A stretch of 64,000 bases of DNA from AC-37 sp036389835. Lineage in GTDB: Bacteria; Actinomycetota; Thermoleophilia; Solirubrobacterales; Thermoleophilaceae. This document shows, piece by piece, positions 36,195 to 44,496 of the stretch. Position 1 is the first letter of the stretch; each line of letters begins with the position of its first letter. A program made the position numbers and the translations under genes. Below the pieces are notes generated by a model, which was not told the DNA's origin, ran no database searches, and saw nothing but the letters and a program-made list of their open reading frames with translations. The DNA lies in NCBI GenBank assembly GCA_036389835.1, contig DASVWC010000014.1, positions 1 to 64,000 on the forward strand, written 5' to 3'.

Positions 36195-37432
36195 CGCGCG
36201 ACCCCCTCCCGAGCGACCTCGTCGAGCGGCGTGCCGGGGTCGCGCAGGCGGTCGAGGTCGACTCGGGCCCGCGAGCGGATGAGCGCCTGGATCGGCTCCG
36301 TCACGTCCCAGACGTTCACGTTCATCCCGGCGGCGACGCGGCCGTCCTCCAGCCAGAAGGCGATGAACTCGCCCGCATCCGGGTCGCCGCGGAAGACGAC
36401 CGAGTCCCAGCTCGCGGCGAAGCCGGTGTACTCCATCCCGACGTCGTACTGGTCGGAGAAGAAGTACGGGAGGCGCTCGTAGCTCGCGTGCCGGCCGAGC
36501 ATTCCCGCGGCGGCGACCGCGGGCTGGTTGAGCGCGTTCGCCCAGTGCTCGACCCGGAGGTGGCGCCGGTAGAACGGGTGGAAGGCGTTCGCGACGTCGC
36601 CCGTGGCGAACACGCCGGAGGCGCTCGTCTCGAGCCGCTCGTCCACGACGATGCCGTCGTCCACGGCGAGCCCGGCGTGCTCGGCCAGCGCGGTCCGGGG
36701 TGCGACGCCCACGCCGACGACGACGAAGTCGGCGTCGACGGCACGCCCGTCCGCGAGCTTCACGCGCTCGACGTGGCCGTGCCAGCCCTCGAAGGACTCG
36801 AGCTCCGCGCCCGTGAGCAGCTCGACCCCGTGGTCGCGGTGGACCTGCGCGTAGATCTCGCCGACGGCGCGGCCGAGCACGTGCTCGAGCGGCACCTCGC
36901 TGCGCTCCACGAGCGTGACCTCGAGGCCCTTCGCGCGGGCGGAGGCCGCGACCTCCGCGCCGATCCAGCCGGCCCCGATCACGACGACGCGCCCGCCGCC
37001 GTCGAGCCCGGTCCTGATCGCGTCCGCGTCGGCGAGGTCGCGCAGGTAGTGCACGCCCTCGAGCTCGGCGCCGGGCAGCGCCAGCCGCCTTGGCTCGGCG
37101 CCGGTGGCGAGCAGGAGCCGGTCGAAGCGGAGCCGGTCGCCGCCGGCGAGCACGACCTCGCGGGCGGCGGCGTCGATCCGCTCGGCCGTGGTGCCGGTCC
37201 GCAACTCGATGCCGTGCTCGTCGTAGAAGCCGTCCGGCAGGACGCGCGCCTTCTCGCGCGGCGACTCGCCGCGCAGGTAGTCCTTCGAGAGCGGCGGGCG
37301 CTCGTACGGGAGCTCCGGCTCGGAGCCCACGAGCACCACGCGTCCGCCGAAGCCGTTCTCGCGCAGCGCCTCGGCGGCCTTCGCGCCGGCGAGGCCGGCG
37401 CCGACGATCACGTGTGTGGGGGTGTCAGGCAT
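36191..37432 (-). CDS. FAD-dependent NAD(P)H oxidoreductase, ferredoxin-reductase type
   Basis: 413 residues. First FAD motif V-G-A-G-L-A-G-A-K-A-A-E; NAD(P) motif V-V-V-I-G-A-G-W-I-G-A-E-V-A; second FAD motif G-V-F-A-T-G-D-V-A-N. The C-terminal domain starts with V-E-H-W-A-N-A and contains Y-D-V-G-M-E-Y-T-G-F. This is the arrangement of ferredoxin/rubredoxin/putidaredoxin reductases and related oxidoreductases. No ferredoxin gene is adjacent. Overlaps folE by eight bases. Confidence 0.9.
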   Translation of the reverse strand: MPDTPTHVIVGAGLAGAKAAEALRENGFGGRVVLVGSEPELPYERPPLSKDYLRGESPREKARVLPDGFYDEHGIELRTGTTAERIDAAAREVVLAGGDRLRFDRLLLATGAEPRRLALPGAELEGVHYLRDLADADAIRTGLDGGGRVVVIGAGWIGAEVAASARAKGLEVTLVERSEVPLEHVLGRAVGEIYAQVHRDHGVELLTGAELESFEGWHGHVERVKLADGRAVDADFVVVGVGVAPRTALAEHAGLAVDDGIVVDERLETSASGVFATGDVANAFHPFYRRHLRVEHWANALNQPAVAAAGMLGRHASYERLPYFFSDQYDVGMEYTGFAASWDSVVFRGDPDAGEFIAFWLEDGRVAAGMNVNVWDVTEPIQALIRSRARVDLDRLRDPGTPLDEVAREGVAR

Positions 37433-38027
37433 GGGGAACGGTCCTTCCTGTGAGGGCCAGGAACTCCTGGCGGGTGCGGGAGTCGTCGCGCACGAGTCCG
37501 TGCAGCGCCGACGTGACGGTGGTGGCGCCCTGCTTCTGGATCCCGCGCAGCGACATGCACATGTGCTCGGCCTCGAGCACGACGCCCACGCCCTTGGGCT
37601 CGAGCTCGCGCTCGAGCCAGCCGGCGACCTGCGTGGTCAGGCGCTCCTGCACCTGGAGCGAGCGCGCGAAGTACTCGACCACGCGGGCGAGCTTCGAGAG
37701 CCCGATGATGCGCTCGCCCGGCAGGTAGCCCACGTGGGCCACGCCGACGAACGGCAGCAGGTGGTGCTCGCAGAGCGAGTGGAACGGGATGTCGCGCGCG
37801 ACGACGAGCTCGTCGTAGCCGCCGTCGTTCGGGAACGTGGTGGCGTTGAACTGCGCCGGCGTCAGCAGCTCGCCGTAGAGGCGGGCGATCCGGCGCGGGG
37901 TCCCGCTCAGGCTCTCGTCGCCGAGGTCGGCGCCGAGCGCGGTGAGGAGGTCCGAGGCGGCACGCTCCGCGGCGGCCAGGTCGATGCCCGTGCCGGGCGG
38001 GGAGGGAACGGCGTGCAGGGTTGTCAT
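37425..38027 (-). CDS. folE: GTP cyclohydrolase I
   Basis: 200 residues. The zinc ligands are Cys86 and His89 in S-L-C-E-H-H and Cys157 in E-H-M-C-M-S-L-R-G. The GTP-binding block G-L-S-K-L-A-R-V-V and the C-terminal T-R-Q-E-F-L are typical. It catalyses GTP to 7,8-dihydroneopterin triphosphate, the first step of folate and pterin synthesis. It leads the operon folE-reductase-tal. A TTAC-N4-GTAA palindrome lies about 30 bases upstream of its start. Confidence 0.95.
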   Translation of the reverse strand: MTTLHAVPSPPGTGIDLAAAERAASDLLTALGADLGDESLSGTPRRIARLYGELLTPAQFNATTFPNDGGYDELVVARDIPFHSLCEHHLLPFVGVAHVGYLPGERIIGLSKLARVVEYFARSLQVQERLTTQVAGWLERELEPKGVGVVLEAEHMCMSLRGIQKQGATTVTSALHGLVRDDSRTRQEFLALTGRTVPHA

Positions 38028-38054
38028 GCCCCGTTCGCGCGCCTGGGCGGAGAT

Positions 38055-38072
38055 TTCTTACCCCGGTAAGAA
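38055..38072. promoter_or_regulatory. Palindrome TTCTTACCCCGGTAAGAA between folE and the DoxX-like gene
   Basis: A perfect 8+8-bp inverted repeat with a two-base centre, 28 bases upstream of the folE start and 58 bases upstream of the divergent gene. Its core TTAC-N4-GTAA (38058-38069) is the same as that at 40618-40629. Confidence 0.7.
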
Positions 38073-38130
38073 GTCGCCGCGGGCAGTCGCACACGAAGCG
38101 CCATCGAAACCCTTTGAGGAGGGCAGAGAC

Positions 38131-38592
38131 ATGAGTAGCGCCGTTGCGGCCGTCCTGCGGCCGATCCCCGTCCCGAAGCCGAACGTGCTGCGCAGCGACC
38201 CCGTGGCGCAGGCGTTCATGCTGCTCCGGGTCGCCTTCACCGTCGCGCCGATCCTGTTCGGGCTCGACAAGTTCGCCGAGGTGATGATCGACGACTGGAC
38301 GAAGTACCTGGCTCCAGAGTTCAACGACGTCATCCCGGGCAGCGCCCAGGACGCGATGTACATCGTCGGCGGCGTGGAGATCGTCGCCGGGCTCGTGGTC
38401 CTGGTGAGCCCCCGCTTCGGCGGGCTGCTGGTGGCCGCCTGGCTCGGCGGGATCATCGTCAGCCTGCTGCTCGTCGGCGGTTACGGCGACGTCGCCCTGC
38501 GCGACTTCGGCCTGCTGCTCGGAGCGCTGACGCTGTTCCGGCTCTCGAGCGCCTTCTCCGGGCGCGCGCCGGACGGGGGCCGGCTGCGGTAG
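38131..38592 (+). CDS. DoxX-like small membrane protein
   Basis: 153 residues with a strong GAGGAGGG ribosome site. Three or four helices: A-F-M-L-L-R-V-A-F-T-V-A-P-I-L-F-G-L-D-K-F at the start is DoxX-like, followed by Y-I-V-G-G-V-E-I-V-A-G-L-V-V-L-V and two more helices. DoxX-family proteins are often tied to redox stress or electron transfer. It diverges from folE. Confidence 0.75.
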   Translation: MSSAVAAVLRPIPVPKPNVLRSDPVAQAFMLLRVAFTVAPILFGLDKFAEVMIDDWTKYLAPEFNDVIPGSAQDAMYIVGGVEIVAGLVVLVSPRFGGLLVAAWLGGIIVSLLLVGGYGDVALRDFGLLLGALTLFRLSSAFSGRAPDGGRLR

Positions 38593-38662
38593 GCACGGGA
38601 GTGACGTAACGCACGGCGGGCTCCGTGGACTGACGACCTGCCCCCGACCACAGGAGACCGCC

Positions 38663-39412
38663 GTGCCCGAGCTGACCCCGAAGCAGGAGGAGCTGTGCGC
38701 GACCTCGCGCTGGGACTTCTCCGACCTGAGCGCCGTCTACGTCAACTGCACGCTCAAGCGCTCGCCGGAGCCCTCGCACACGCAGGGCCTGGCGGACCGG
38801 TCGATCGCGATCATGGAGCGCAACGGCGTGGCGGTGGAGGTCGTGCGCGCGGTCGACCACGACATCGCGACCGGGGTCTGGCCGGACATGACCGAGCACG
38901 GCTGGGAGCGCGACGAGTGGCCCGCGATCTTCGAGAGGGTGATGGCCGCTGACATCCTCGTGCTCACCTCCGCGATCTGGCTGGGGCAGAAGTCGTCGGT
39001 CTGCATGCGGGTCATCGAGCGCCTGTACGGCAACAGCCACCTGCTGAACGACGCGGGGCAGTACGCGTACTACGGCCGGGTCGGCGGATGCCTGATCACC
39101 GGCAACGAGGACGGCATCAAGCACTGCGCGATGGAGATCCTCTACTCGCTCGGCCATCTCGGCTTCACCGTGCCCCCGCAGGCCGACGCCGGCTGGATCG
39201 GCGAGGCCGGCCCCGGCCCGAGCTACCTCGACGATGGCTCGGGCGGCCCCGACAACGACTTCACGAACCGCAACACCACGTTCATGACCTGGAACCTCCT
39301 CCACGCCGCGCGGATGCTCAAGGACGCGGGCGGCGTCCCGGCGCACGGGAACCAGCGTTCGGAGTGGGACGCGGGCTGCCGCTTCGACTACCCGAACCCC
39401 GAGCACCGCTAG
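38663..39412 (+). CDS. Flavodoxin-fold NAD(P)H-dependent reductase
   Basis: 249 residues from GTG with AGGAG site. FMN-binding pattern N-C-T-L-K-R-S-P-E-P-S-H-T, V-L-T-S-A-I-W-L-G-Q-K-S-S and G-G-C-L-I-T-G-N-E-D-G marks the NADPH-dependent FMN reductase/flavodoxin family (WrbA/iron-sulfur-flavoprotein-like). The last 70 residues are an unusual extension. Its 3' end overlaps the antiporter gene by four bases. Likely function: two-electron reduction of quinones or metal ions. Confidence 0.82.
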   Translation: MPELTPKQEELCATSRWDFSDLSAVYVNCTLKRSPEPSHTQGLADRSIAIMERNGVAVEVVRAVDHDIATGVWPDMTEHGWERDEWPAIFERVMAADILVLTSAIWLGQKSSVCMRVIERLYGNSHLLNDAGQYAYYGRVGGCLITGNEDGIKHCAMEILYSLGHLGFTVPPQADAGWIGEAGPGPSYLDDGSGGPDNDFTNRNTTFMTWNLLHAARMLKDAGGVPAHGNQRSEWDAGCRFDYPNPEHR

Positions 39413-40587
39413 GCGCTCTGCGGCGCGCGGCGCAGCAGCGCCAGGCCGGCGATGGGGAAGAGGAGCACCGAGAGCAGGCCGGCGCCGACAAGGGCCGCCG
39501 ACTCCGCCGCGTCGATCAGGCCGAGGTCGCGGCCGATCGCGGTGGCCGCGACGATGAACGGGAGCGACGTGGCCTGCATGAGCCCGGCCACGACGGCGCG
39601 GCGGTCGCCGATCACGCGCCGGTAGAGCGCCGCGGGCAGCCCCCGCGTCACCGCCAGCGCCAGCAGGAACACCGGCAGCATCGCGAGGTTCGACGTCTCC
39701 GCGGTCAGGGCGTCGAGGTCGTAGCGGATGCCGCTCGTCACGAAGAAGACCGGGATGAAGAAACCGAAGCCCATCGCCTCGAGCTTGCGCCGGAAGTCGG
39801 GGTGGGTCATCGCCTGGTCGCGGTCGGCGAGCGAGATGATCGCGCCGGCGATGAACGCTCCCAGGATGACCTCGAGCCCGAGCTCCTCGGCGATCGCCGC
39901 GAACCCGATGAACAGGACGATCGCGGCGCGCACCCTGATCTGCGCGGTGGTGTCCTGGAGGCGCAGCAGGTCGGCGCGGATCCGCATCGAGCGCTCGGCG
40001 CCGCGGACGCTCAGGAAGGTCACGAGGGCGAGGACGACCAGCGCGCCGAGCAGCACCACGGTCGCGCCGACCCCGCCCTCGCCGGAGAAGAACAGGGTCA
40101 GCAGGATGATCGCGCCGAAGTCGGCGATCGTGGCCGCGCCGATCACGAGCTGGCCGAAGGTGGACGCGATCTCCCCGGCGTCCTTCAGCACCGGGATCAG
40201 CACGCCGAGCGACGTGGCGCACAGCATGATCGCGACGAGGAGCGGCGTCTCGACGAGCCCGCCCGCTCTCAGGCCGAGCGCCACCACCAGCGCGATCGCG
40301 AACGAGAGTGCGAACCCGGCCGCGGTGAGGCGCAGCACCCGTCCGCGCAGCTTGCCGAACTCGATCTCGAGCCCGGCGAGGAAGAGCACAAACGCGAGGC
40401 CGATCAGCGCGACGACCTCGATCGCCTCGTCGACCTCGACCCAGCCGAGGACGGACGGGCCGATCGCGATCCCGGCGACGATCTCGAGCAGCACCGACGG
40501 CAGCCGCAGCGCGGGCGCGAGCCCGAGCAGGAACGGGGCGGCGAAGGCGACCGCCACGACGACGAGCAGGCCGCCGAGCTCGGGCAT
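39409..40587 (-). CDS. Kef-type cation:proton antiporter
   Basis: 392 residues, about 12 helices. The family motifs are F-L-A-G-L-E-I-E-F in helix 3, A-T-S-L-G-V-L and the helical core L-G-A-F-I-A-G-A-I-I-S. It has no RCK/TrkA-N domain, so it resembles the transmembrane half of KefB/KefC-like antiporters (CPA2). Likely K+ or Na+/H+ exchange. Divergent from the ABM-like gene at 40682; a palindrome lies 29 bases before the start. Confidence 0.87.
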   Translation of the reverse strand: MPELGGLLVVVAVAFAAPFLLGLAPALRLPSVLLEIVAGIAIGPSVLGWVEVDEAIEVVALIGLAFVLFLAGLEIEFGKLRGRVLRLTAAGFALSFAIALVVALGLRAGGLVETPLLVAIMLCATSLGVLIPVLKDAGEIASTFGQLVIGAATIADFGAIILLTLFFSGEGGVGATVVLLGALVVLALVTFLSVRGAERSMRIRADLLRLQDTTAQIRVRAAIVLFIGFAAIAEELGLEVILGAFIAGAIISLADRDQAMTHPDFRRKLEAMGFGFFIPVFFVTSGIRYDLDALTAETSNLAMLPVFLLALAVTRGLPAALYRRVIGDRRAVVAGLMQATSLPFIVAATAIGRDLGLIDAAESAALVGAGLLSVLLFPIAGLALLRRAPQSA

Positions 40588-40615
40588 GCGAGTTCCGTCT
40601 CGCGGACGCTCGCGT

Positions 40616-40631
40616 CGTTACGCGCGTAACG
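40616..40631. promoter_or_regulatory. Palindrome CGTTACGCGCGTAACG between the antiporter and the ABM-like gene
   Basis: A perfect 16-bp palindrome in the divergent gap 40588-40681, about 29 bases before the antiporter start and 51 before the ABM-like start. Its core TTAC-N4-GTAA matches the site at 38058-38069, and both sites sit in the same place relative to divergent genes. Confidence 0.75.
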
Positions 40632-40681
40632 GATCGTCGCCGCCGGGGACGACCGTGTGCACACGACCAGGGAGGAAGCAG

Positions 40682-40981
40682 ATGCTCTGTGCCCACACCG
40701 TCCGCCGGCTCGCGCCTGGCAAGTTCGACGAGTTCAAGGACGCGTTCGCTCCGAAGCGGGACGAGTGGCCCGCCGGCTGGGTCCGCTTCCATGTCCTGCG
40801 CAACCTCGCCGACGAGAACCAGGTCGTCACGTTCGGGTTCTTCGACGGCACGCTGGAGGAGCTCGAGCGCAGCCAGGCCGACGCCGACTACGACGAGCGG
40901 CGTGCGGCGATCGACCCCCTCGTGGAGGAGGTCGTCGTCAACGGCGTGTACGAGATCGCGGAGTCGGTGGTGGTCGAATAG
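40682..40981 (+). CDS. Small ABM/Dabb-like protein
   Basis: 99 residues with a GGAGGAAG ribosome site. The pattern V-R-R-L-A-P-G-K-F-D-E-F, F-H-V-L-R-N-L-A-D-E-N-Q-V-V-T-F-G-F-F-D-G and repeated acidic helices suggest the alpha/beta-barrel dimer fold of antibiotic biosynthesis monooxygenases (YgiN-like) and Dabb proteins. Catalytic role unknown. The sigma factor follows by ten bases. Confidence 0.7.
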   Translation: MLCAHTVRRLAPGKFDEFKDAFAPKRDEWPAGWVRFHVLRNLADENQVVTFGFFDGTLEELERSQADADYDERRAAIDPLVEEVVVNGVYEIAESVVVE

Positions 40982-40991
40982 CGTCCGCGGG

Positions 40992-41600
40992 GTGCCGGAC
41001 GACGAGCGGGCGCTTCTCGAACGACTGCGTCAGGGCGACGAGGATGCCTTCCAGTCGCTCGTCGAGAGCCACGACGGCGCGCTGCGGCACGCCGCCCGCA
41101 CCTTCGTCCGCAGCGCGGCCGCCGCCGACGAGGTCGTGCAGGAGACCTGGCTCGGTGTCGTGCGGGGGATCGAGAAGTTCGAGGGGCGCTCGTCGCTGCG
41201 CACCTGGATCTTCCGGATCCTGGTCAACCGCGCGCGCACGTATGCCACGCGCGACGCCCGCAGCGTCCCGTTCTCGGCGCTCGAGGAGGATGACGGTCCG
41301 GCGGTGGACCCGTCGGCGTTCGATGGCGACGGCCGCTGGTCGAGCGCTCCGGCGCGGCTCGAGTTCGACCCGGACACCAACCTGCTCCGCAGCGAGCTGC
41401 GCGAGCAGCTCCTCGCGGCCGTGGACCAGCTCGCGCCCGCGCAGCGCGCCGTGATCACGCTGCGCGACCTCGCCGGGCTCCCCGCCGACGAGGTCTGCGA
41501 GCTGCTCGGCGTGAGCGACGGCAACCAGCGGGTATTGCTCCACCGTGCCCGCTCCCACGTCCGCTCCGCCCTCGTCCCGCTCGTGGAGGTGAAGCGCTGA
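40992..41600 (+). CDS. ECF-type RNA polymerase sigma factor
   Basis: 202 residues from GTG 40992. Region 2: L-R-Q-G-D-E-D-A-F-Q-S-L-V, V-V-Q-E-T-W-L-G-V-V-R and F-E-G-R-S-S-L-R-T-W-I-F-R-I-L-V-N-R. Region 4: L-A-P-A-Q-R-A-V-I-T-L-R-D-L-A-G-L-P-A-D-E-V-C-E-L-L-G-V-S-D-G-N-Q-R-V-L-L-H-R-A-R. Its TGA overlaps the ATG of the anti-sigma gene. Confidence 0.9.
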   Translation: MPDDERALLERLRQGDEDAFQSLVESHDGALRHAARTFVRSAAAADEVVQETWLGVVRGIEKFEGRSSLRTWIFRILVNRARTYATRDARSVPFSALEEDDGPAVDPSAFDGDGRWSSAPARLEFDPDTNLLRSELREQLLAAVDQLAPAQRAVITLRDLAGLPADEVCELLGVSDGNQRVLLHRARSHVRSALVPLVEVKR

Positions 41601-41869
41601 TGCGATTCCGTCTCCGCCGCCGGGGCCCCGACCCGCTCGCGTGCCGCGAGTTCGTCGAGCTCGTGACCGACTACCTCGAGGGCGCGCTGCCCGAGGCCGA
41701 GCGGGCGCGCTTCGAGGCGCACCTGTCGGAGTGCGACGGTTGCACGGGCTACCTCGACGACATGCGCCGGCTGGTCGGAACGCTGCACGCGGCGCCGGCG
41801 CCGCCGGTCGATCCCGCGACGCGGGAGGCGCTGCTCCAGGCGTTCCGGGACCTGCGCGGGACCGCCTGA
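41600..41869 (+). CDS. zf-HC2 anti-sigma factor
   Basis: 89 residues. The zinc-binding HxxxCxxC motif is His41, Cys45 and Cys48 (H-L-S-E-C-D-G-C), with Cys15 as the fourth ligand. It has no transmembrane helix, so it is a soluble, probably redox-sensitive, partner that holds the upstream sigma factor. One-base overlap TGATG couples the pair. Confidence 0.88.
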   Translation: MRFRLRRRGPDPLACREFVELVTDYLEGALPEAERARFEAHLSECDGCTGYLDDMRRLVGTLHAAPAPPVDPATREALLQAFRDLRGTA

Positions 41870-41893
41870 CCGCGGCTGCGCCGCCCGCGACGG

Positions 41894-42934
41894 TCAGCTC
41901 AGGTCGACGACCACCTTCACGTCGTCGTCGCGGCTCTCGAGCGCCGTCTGCCAGTCCGCGAGCGGCACCCGCCGTGAGACGACCCGTTCGAGCCAGCCGG
42001 CGTCGGCGCGCTCCAGGGCGCCGGCGGCCTGCTCGTAGTGGCGCCTCGCCGCGTTCACGGATCCGAACACGACGTCGTTCTCGAGGACGAGCTCGTTGTT
42101 GAGCGCGCCGGGATCGACGGACACCTTGCGGCCCTCGGCGGACACGCCCGTGAGGCAGACGATCGCTCCCGGCGCGGTGTGCCGCATCACGTCGAACACG
42201 AGCCCCCCGGCTCCCGTCGCCTCCACGACCACGTCGGGCTCGGGGCAGTCCTCCACGGAACCGGTGTGGTACTCGGCGCCCAGCGCCTTCGCGAGCGCCG
42301 GCTTCGGTCCCTCCTCGGCCAGGTCGAGCACGTGGACGTCGAGCTCGCGCTGCTTGGCGAGCAGGGCCGCGAGCAGACCGATCGGGCCCGCGCCCGTGAC
42401 GAGCACGGTCGCGCCGGGCGAGCACGCCCGCCGTGAGATCCGGTCGATCTGCTCCCACGCCTTGGCGACGACGCTCGTGGGCTCGAGCAGCACGGCGACG
42501 TCCTCCAGGTGCTCGGCGACGGGCACCGCGAAGCCGGGCTCGAGCGTGTAGCGCTCGGCGCCGTACCCGTCGACCTCCTTGATCCCGCGCTCCGTGTAGC
42601 GGCCGTTCCGGCACATGTCCCACTCCCCGGCGGCGCAGCACCGGCACGGCTCGGGATCCGGCCGTCTCACGATGCCGACGACGAGCTGGCCCTCCTGGAA
42701 GGCGCTGCCCGCCGGGGCCTCGAGCACCCGTCCGAGCGACTCGTGGCCGAGGACGAGTCGCTCGCGCTCGGGCGGCGCCCACCCGTACTCGCCGCGGACG
42801 ATCTCGCGGTCGGTGCCGCACACGCCCAGCGCGATCCCCTGGACGAGCAGGTCGTCCTCCTGCCGCACGGGCTCGTCGACCTCGTCGAGCCGCGCGGACC
42901 CAGGCTGACCCGGAATGACCGTGATCGCACGCAT
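41894..42934 (-). CDS. Zinc-type alcohol/glucose dehydrogenase
   Basis: 346 residues of the MDR superfamily. Catalytic-zinc ligands: Cys in G-V-C-G-T-D and the H-E pair in L-G-H-E-S-L. Structural-zinc cysteines lie in C-R-C-C-A-A-G-E-W-D-M-C. The Rossmann motif G-A-G-P-I-G-L-L-A-A is NAD(P)-binding. The block T-E-R-G-I-K-E-V-D-G-Y-G-A-E-R resembles glucose 1-dehydrogenases, so a sugar or polyol substrate is more likely than ethanol. Confidence 0.87.
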   Translation of the reverse strand: MRAITVIPGQPGSARLDEVDEPVRQEDDLLVQGIALGVCGTDREIVRGEYGWAPPERERLVLGHESLGRVLEAPAGSAFQEGQLVVGIVRRPDPEPCRCCAAGEWDMCRNGRYTERGIKEVDGYGAERYTLEPGFAVPVAEHLEDVAVLLEPTSVVAKAWEQIDRISRRACSPGATVLVTGAGPIGLLAALLAKQRELDVHVLDLAEEGPKPALAKALGAEYHTGSVEDCPEPDVVVEATGAGGLVFDVMRHTAPGAIVCLTGVSAEGRKVSVDPGALNNELVLENDVVFGSVNAARRHYEQAAGALERADAGWLERVVSRRVPLADWQTALESRDDDVKVVVDLS

Positions 42935-42997
42935 CACGCCTTGCAGCATCGCCGATTCGACGTCCCGGCGCGGCCATAGACTCCGCGAAAAGCGCCC

Positions 42998-43849
42998 ATG
43001 GCGACCACCTCCACATCCGCGCAGCGGGTCGACGTGCAGTCGCGCACCGATTGGCGCCTCGCGATCAGGGCGGGGCTGGTCGCGGCGCTTGCCGTGCTCG
43101 CCAAGCTCGCCTTCGACCGGGTCGGCTGGGACACCGTCGGGCTCAACCCGCTGCACTCCGGCCTCGTCGCCGCGACCGTCTTCCTGCTCGGCTTCCTGCT
43201 CGCGGGGACGCTCGCCGACTACAAGGAGAGCGAGCGGCTGCCCGGCGAGCTGGCCGCCCGGACCGAGGCGATCGCCGACGAGTGCCAGATCCTCTTCGAG
43301 GACAAGGGGGCCGAACCGGCGCGGCGCTGCCTCGAGCACCTGGGCGACCTGGCGCAGTCGCTCAACTCCTGGCTCAACGGCCGCGACGACGTCGAGGCGC
43401 CGCTCGACCACATACAGGCCCTGAACCGGTTCTTCCTCCAGTTCGAGCCGCTGACTCAGCCGAACTTCATCGTGCGCCTGAAGCAGGAGCAGAGCGCTCT
43501 CCGGCTGCTGGTGACGAGGATCAACACGATCAAGGAGACGTCGTTCGTCGGCGCCGGCTACCTGATCGCCGAGATCACGTCGACGCTGCTCCTGATCTCG
43601 CTCCTGGTCGTGAACATCGCGCCGCTGGGCGCGGAGCTGCTGCTCCTGGCGATGGTGACCTTCGTGATCGTCTACATGATCCTGCTCATCAAGGACCTGG
43701 ACGACCCGTTCGACTACGGCGAGGAGGGGCGACGCGGGGCCGCCGAGGTCTCGCTCGCGCCGATCGACCGCCTCGAGCGGCGGATGGCGGCGCACGCGCA
43801 GGCGCTGCGGGCGGCGCCGGCCGACCCGGCGTCAGCGCAGCAGCCCTAG
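42998..43849 (+). CDS. Bestrophin-like/DUF4239-type membrane protein
   Basis: 283 residues. Two N-terminal helices (about 22-40 and 52-70), a long helical soluble region rich in Glu, Leu and Gln, then two helices (about 187-204 and 208-224) and a basic, Ala-rich C-terminal tail. The pattern looks like DUF4239/bestrophin-like proteins. Its 3' end overlaps the convergent SnoaL-like gene by 18 bases. Confidence 0.65.
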   Translation: MATTSTSAQRVDVQSRTDWRLAIRAGLVAALAVLAKLAFDRVGWDTVGLNPLHSGLVAATVFLLGFLLAGTLADYKESERLPGELAARTEAIADECQILFEDKGAEPARRCLEHLGDLAQSLNSWLNGRDDVEAPLDHIQALNRFFLQFEPLTQPNFIVRLKQEQSALRLLVTRINTIKETSFVGAGYLIAEITSTLLLISLLVVNIAPLGAELLLLAMVTFVIVYMILLIKDLDDPFDYGEEGRRGAAEVSLAPIDRLERRMAAHAQALRAAPADPASAQQP

Positions 43850-44209
43850 CTGCTCCAACCGCGACAGCGTGTCCTCGAGACCCCACCCCTCGACGATCCG
43901 CCCGTCCGCGACCCGGAAGAAGTAGACCTCGGCGACGTCCTCGAAGCGCCGGCCGGTGGGCGGATGGCCGCGCCACTCGCCCGTGTGCGTGGCCGAGCAG
44001 GTGAACCGCCCGACCACGCGATCGCCCTCGACCACGACCTCGACGATCTTCATCTGGAGGTCGGGGAAGGAGGAGCGGAACGAGCCGAACCACTCGCGGG
44101 CGGTCGCGGCCAGCTCCGCCGAGAACAGCTCGTCGATCAGCTCGACGCGGCCGGCGTTGACCACGTCGGCGATCAGTCGCTCGACGACGGCTCTGGGATC
44201 GGAGGACAT
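43832..44209 (-). CDS. SnoaL-like ester cyclase family protein
   Basis: 125 residues with the SnoaL-like pattern N-A-G-R-V-E-L-I-D-E-L-F-S at the start, F-P-D-L-Q-M-K-I, H-T-G-E-W-R-G-H-P-P-T-G-R-R-F and F-F-R-V-A-D-G-R-I-V-E-G-W. The H-T-G and P-T-G motifs fit the ester-cyclase branch. It is the divergent neighbour of the PKS, but the distance and orientation do not prove that it works in the cluster. Confidence 0.8.
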   Translation of the reverse strand: MSSDPRAVVERLIADVVNAGRVELIDELFSAELAATAREWFGSFRSSFPDLQMKIVEVVVEGDRVVGRFTCSATHTGEWRGHPPTGRRFEDVAEVYFFRVADGRIVEGWGLEDTLSRLEQLGLLR

Positions 44210-44496
44210 GGCGTTCGATTCTTCATACCCGCTGCCCCGCCGCCGATGGCTTATACGAGCAACTCGGGGATCATCGACGAGAGCAGCTCTCGCTGCTCGT
44301 GAGGGTGGTCTTGCGGCCGGTCCCAACTCGCCCCTGGGTGGGTGATTTCCCCACCGGTTGGCGGGTGTGACTTGACTTGGGCGGCGTTGCGACGAAGCTC
44401 GAATCTGTTCGCGCGGGCGCGGTTGGCCTCCCATTCTCGAGGGACTGAGCGCCAGCTCGTCGTCGCGGACGCCGGTCTCCGGGCTCGCCGCCACAT
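44210..44496. promoter_or_regulatory. Divergent intergenic region upstream of the megasynthase
   Basis: 287 bases of lower GC than the flanking genes. It holds a short hairpin CGAGAG-CAG-CTCTCG (44278-44292) and a nested imperfect hairpin (CCAAC 44323-44327, GGTGGG 44337-44342, CCCACC 44350-44355, GTTGG 44357-44361). A TTGACT at 44372-44377 could be a -35 box, but no good -10 lies at the expected distance. No gene is seen. This must contain the cluster's main promoter. Confidence 0.4.

Noticed and set aside
44323..44377. Hairpin plus TTGACT as a riboswitch or promoter of the megasynthase
   Set aside because: The stem has an uneven bulge of nine bases and no known ligand-binding pattern, and no -10 box lies at a suitable distance; kept only as part of the intergenic entry.
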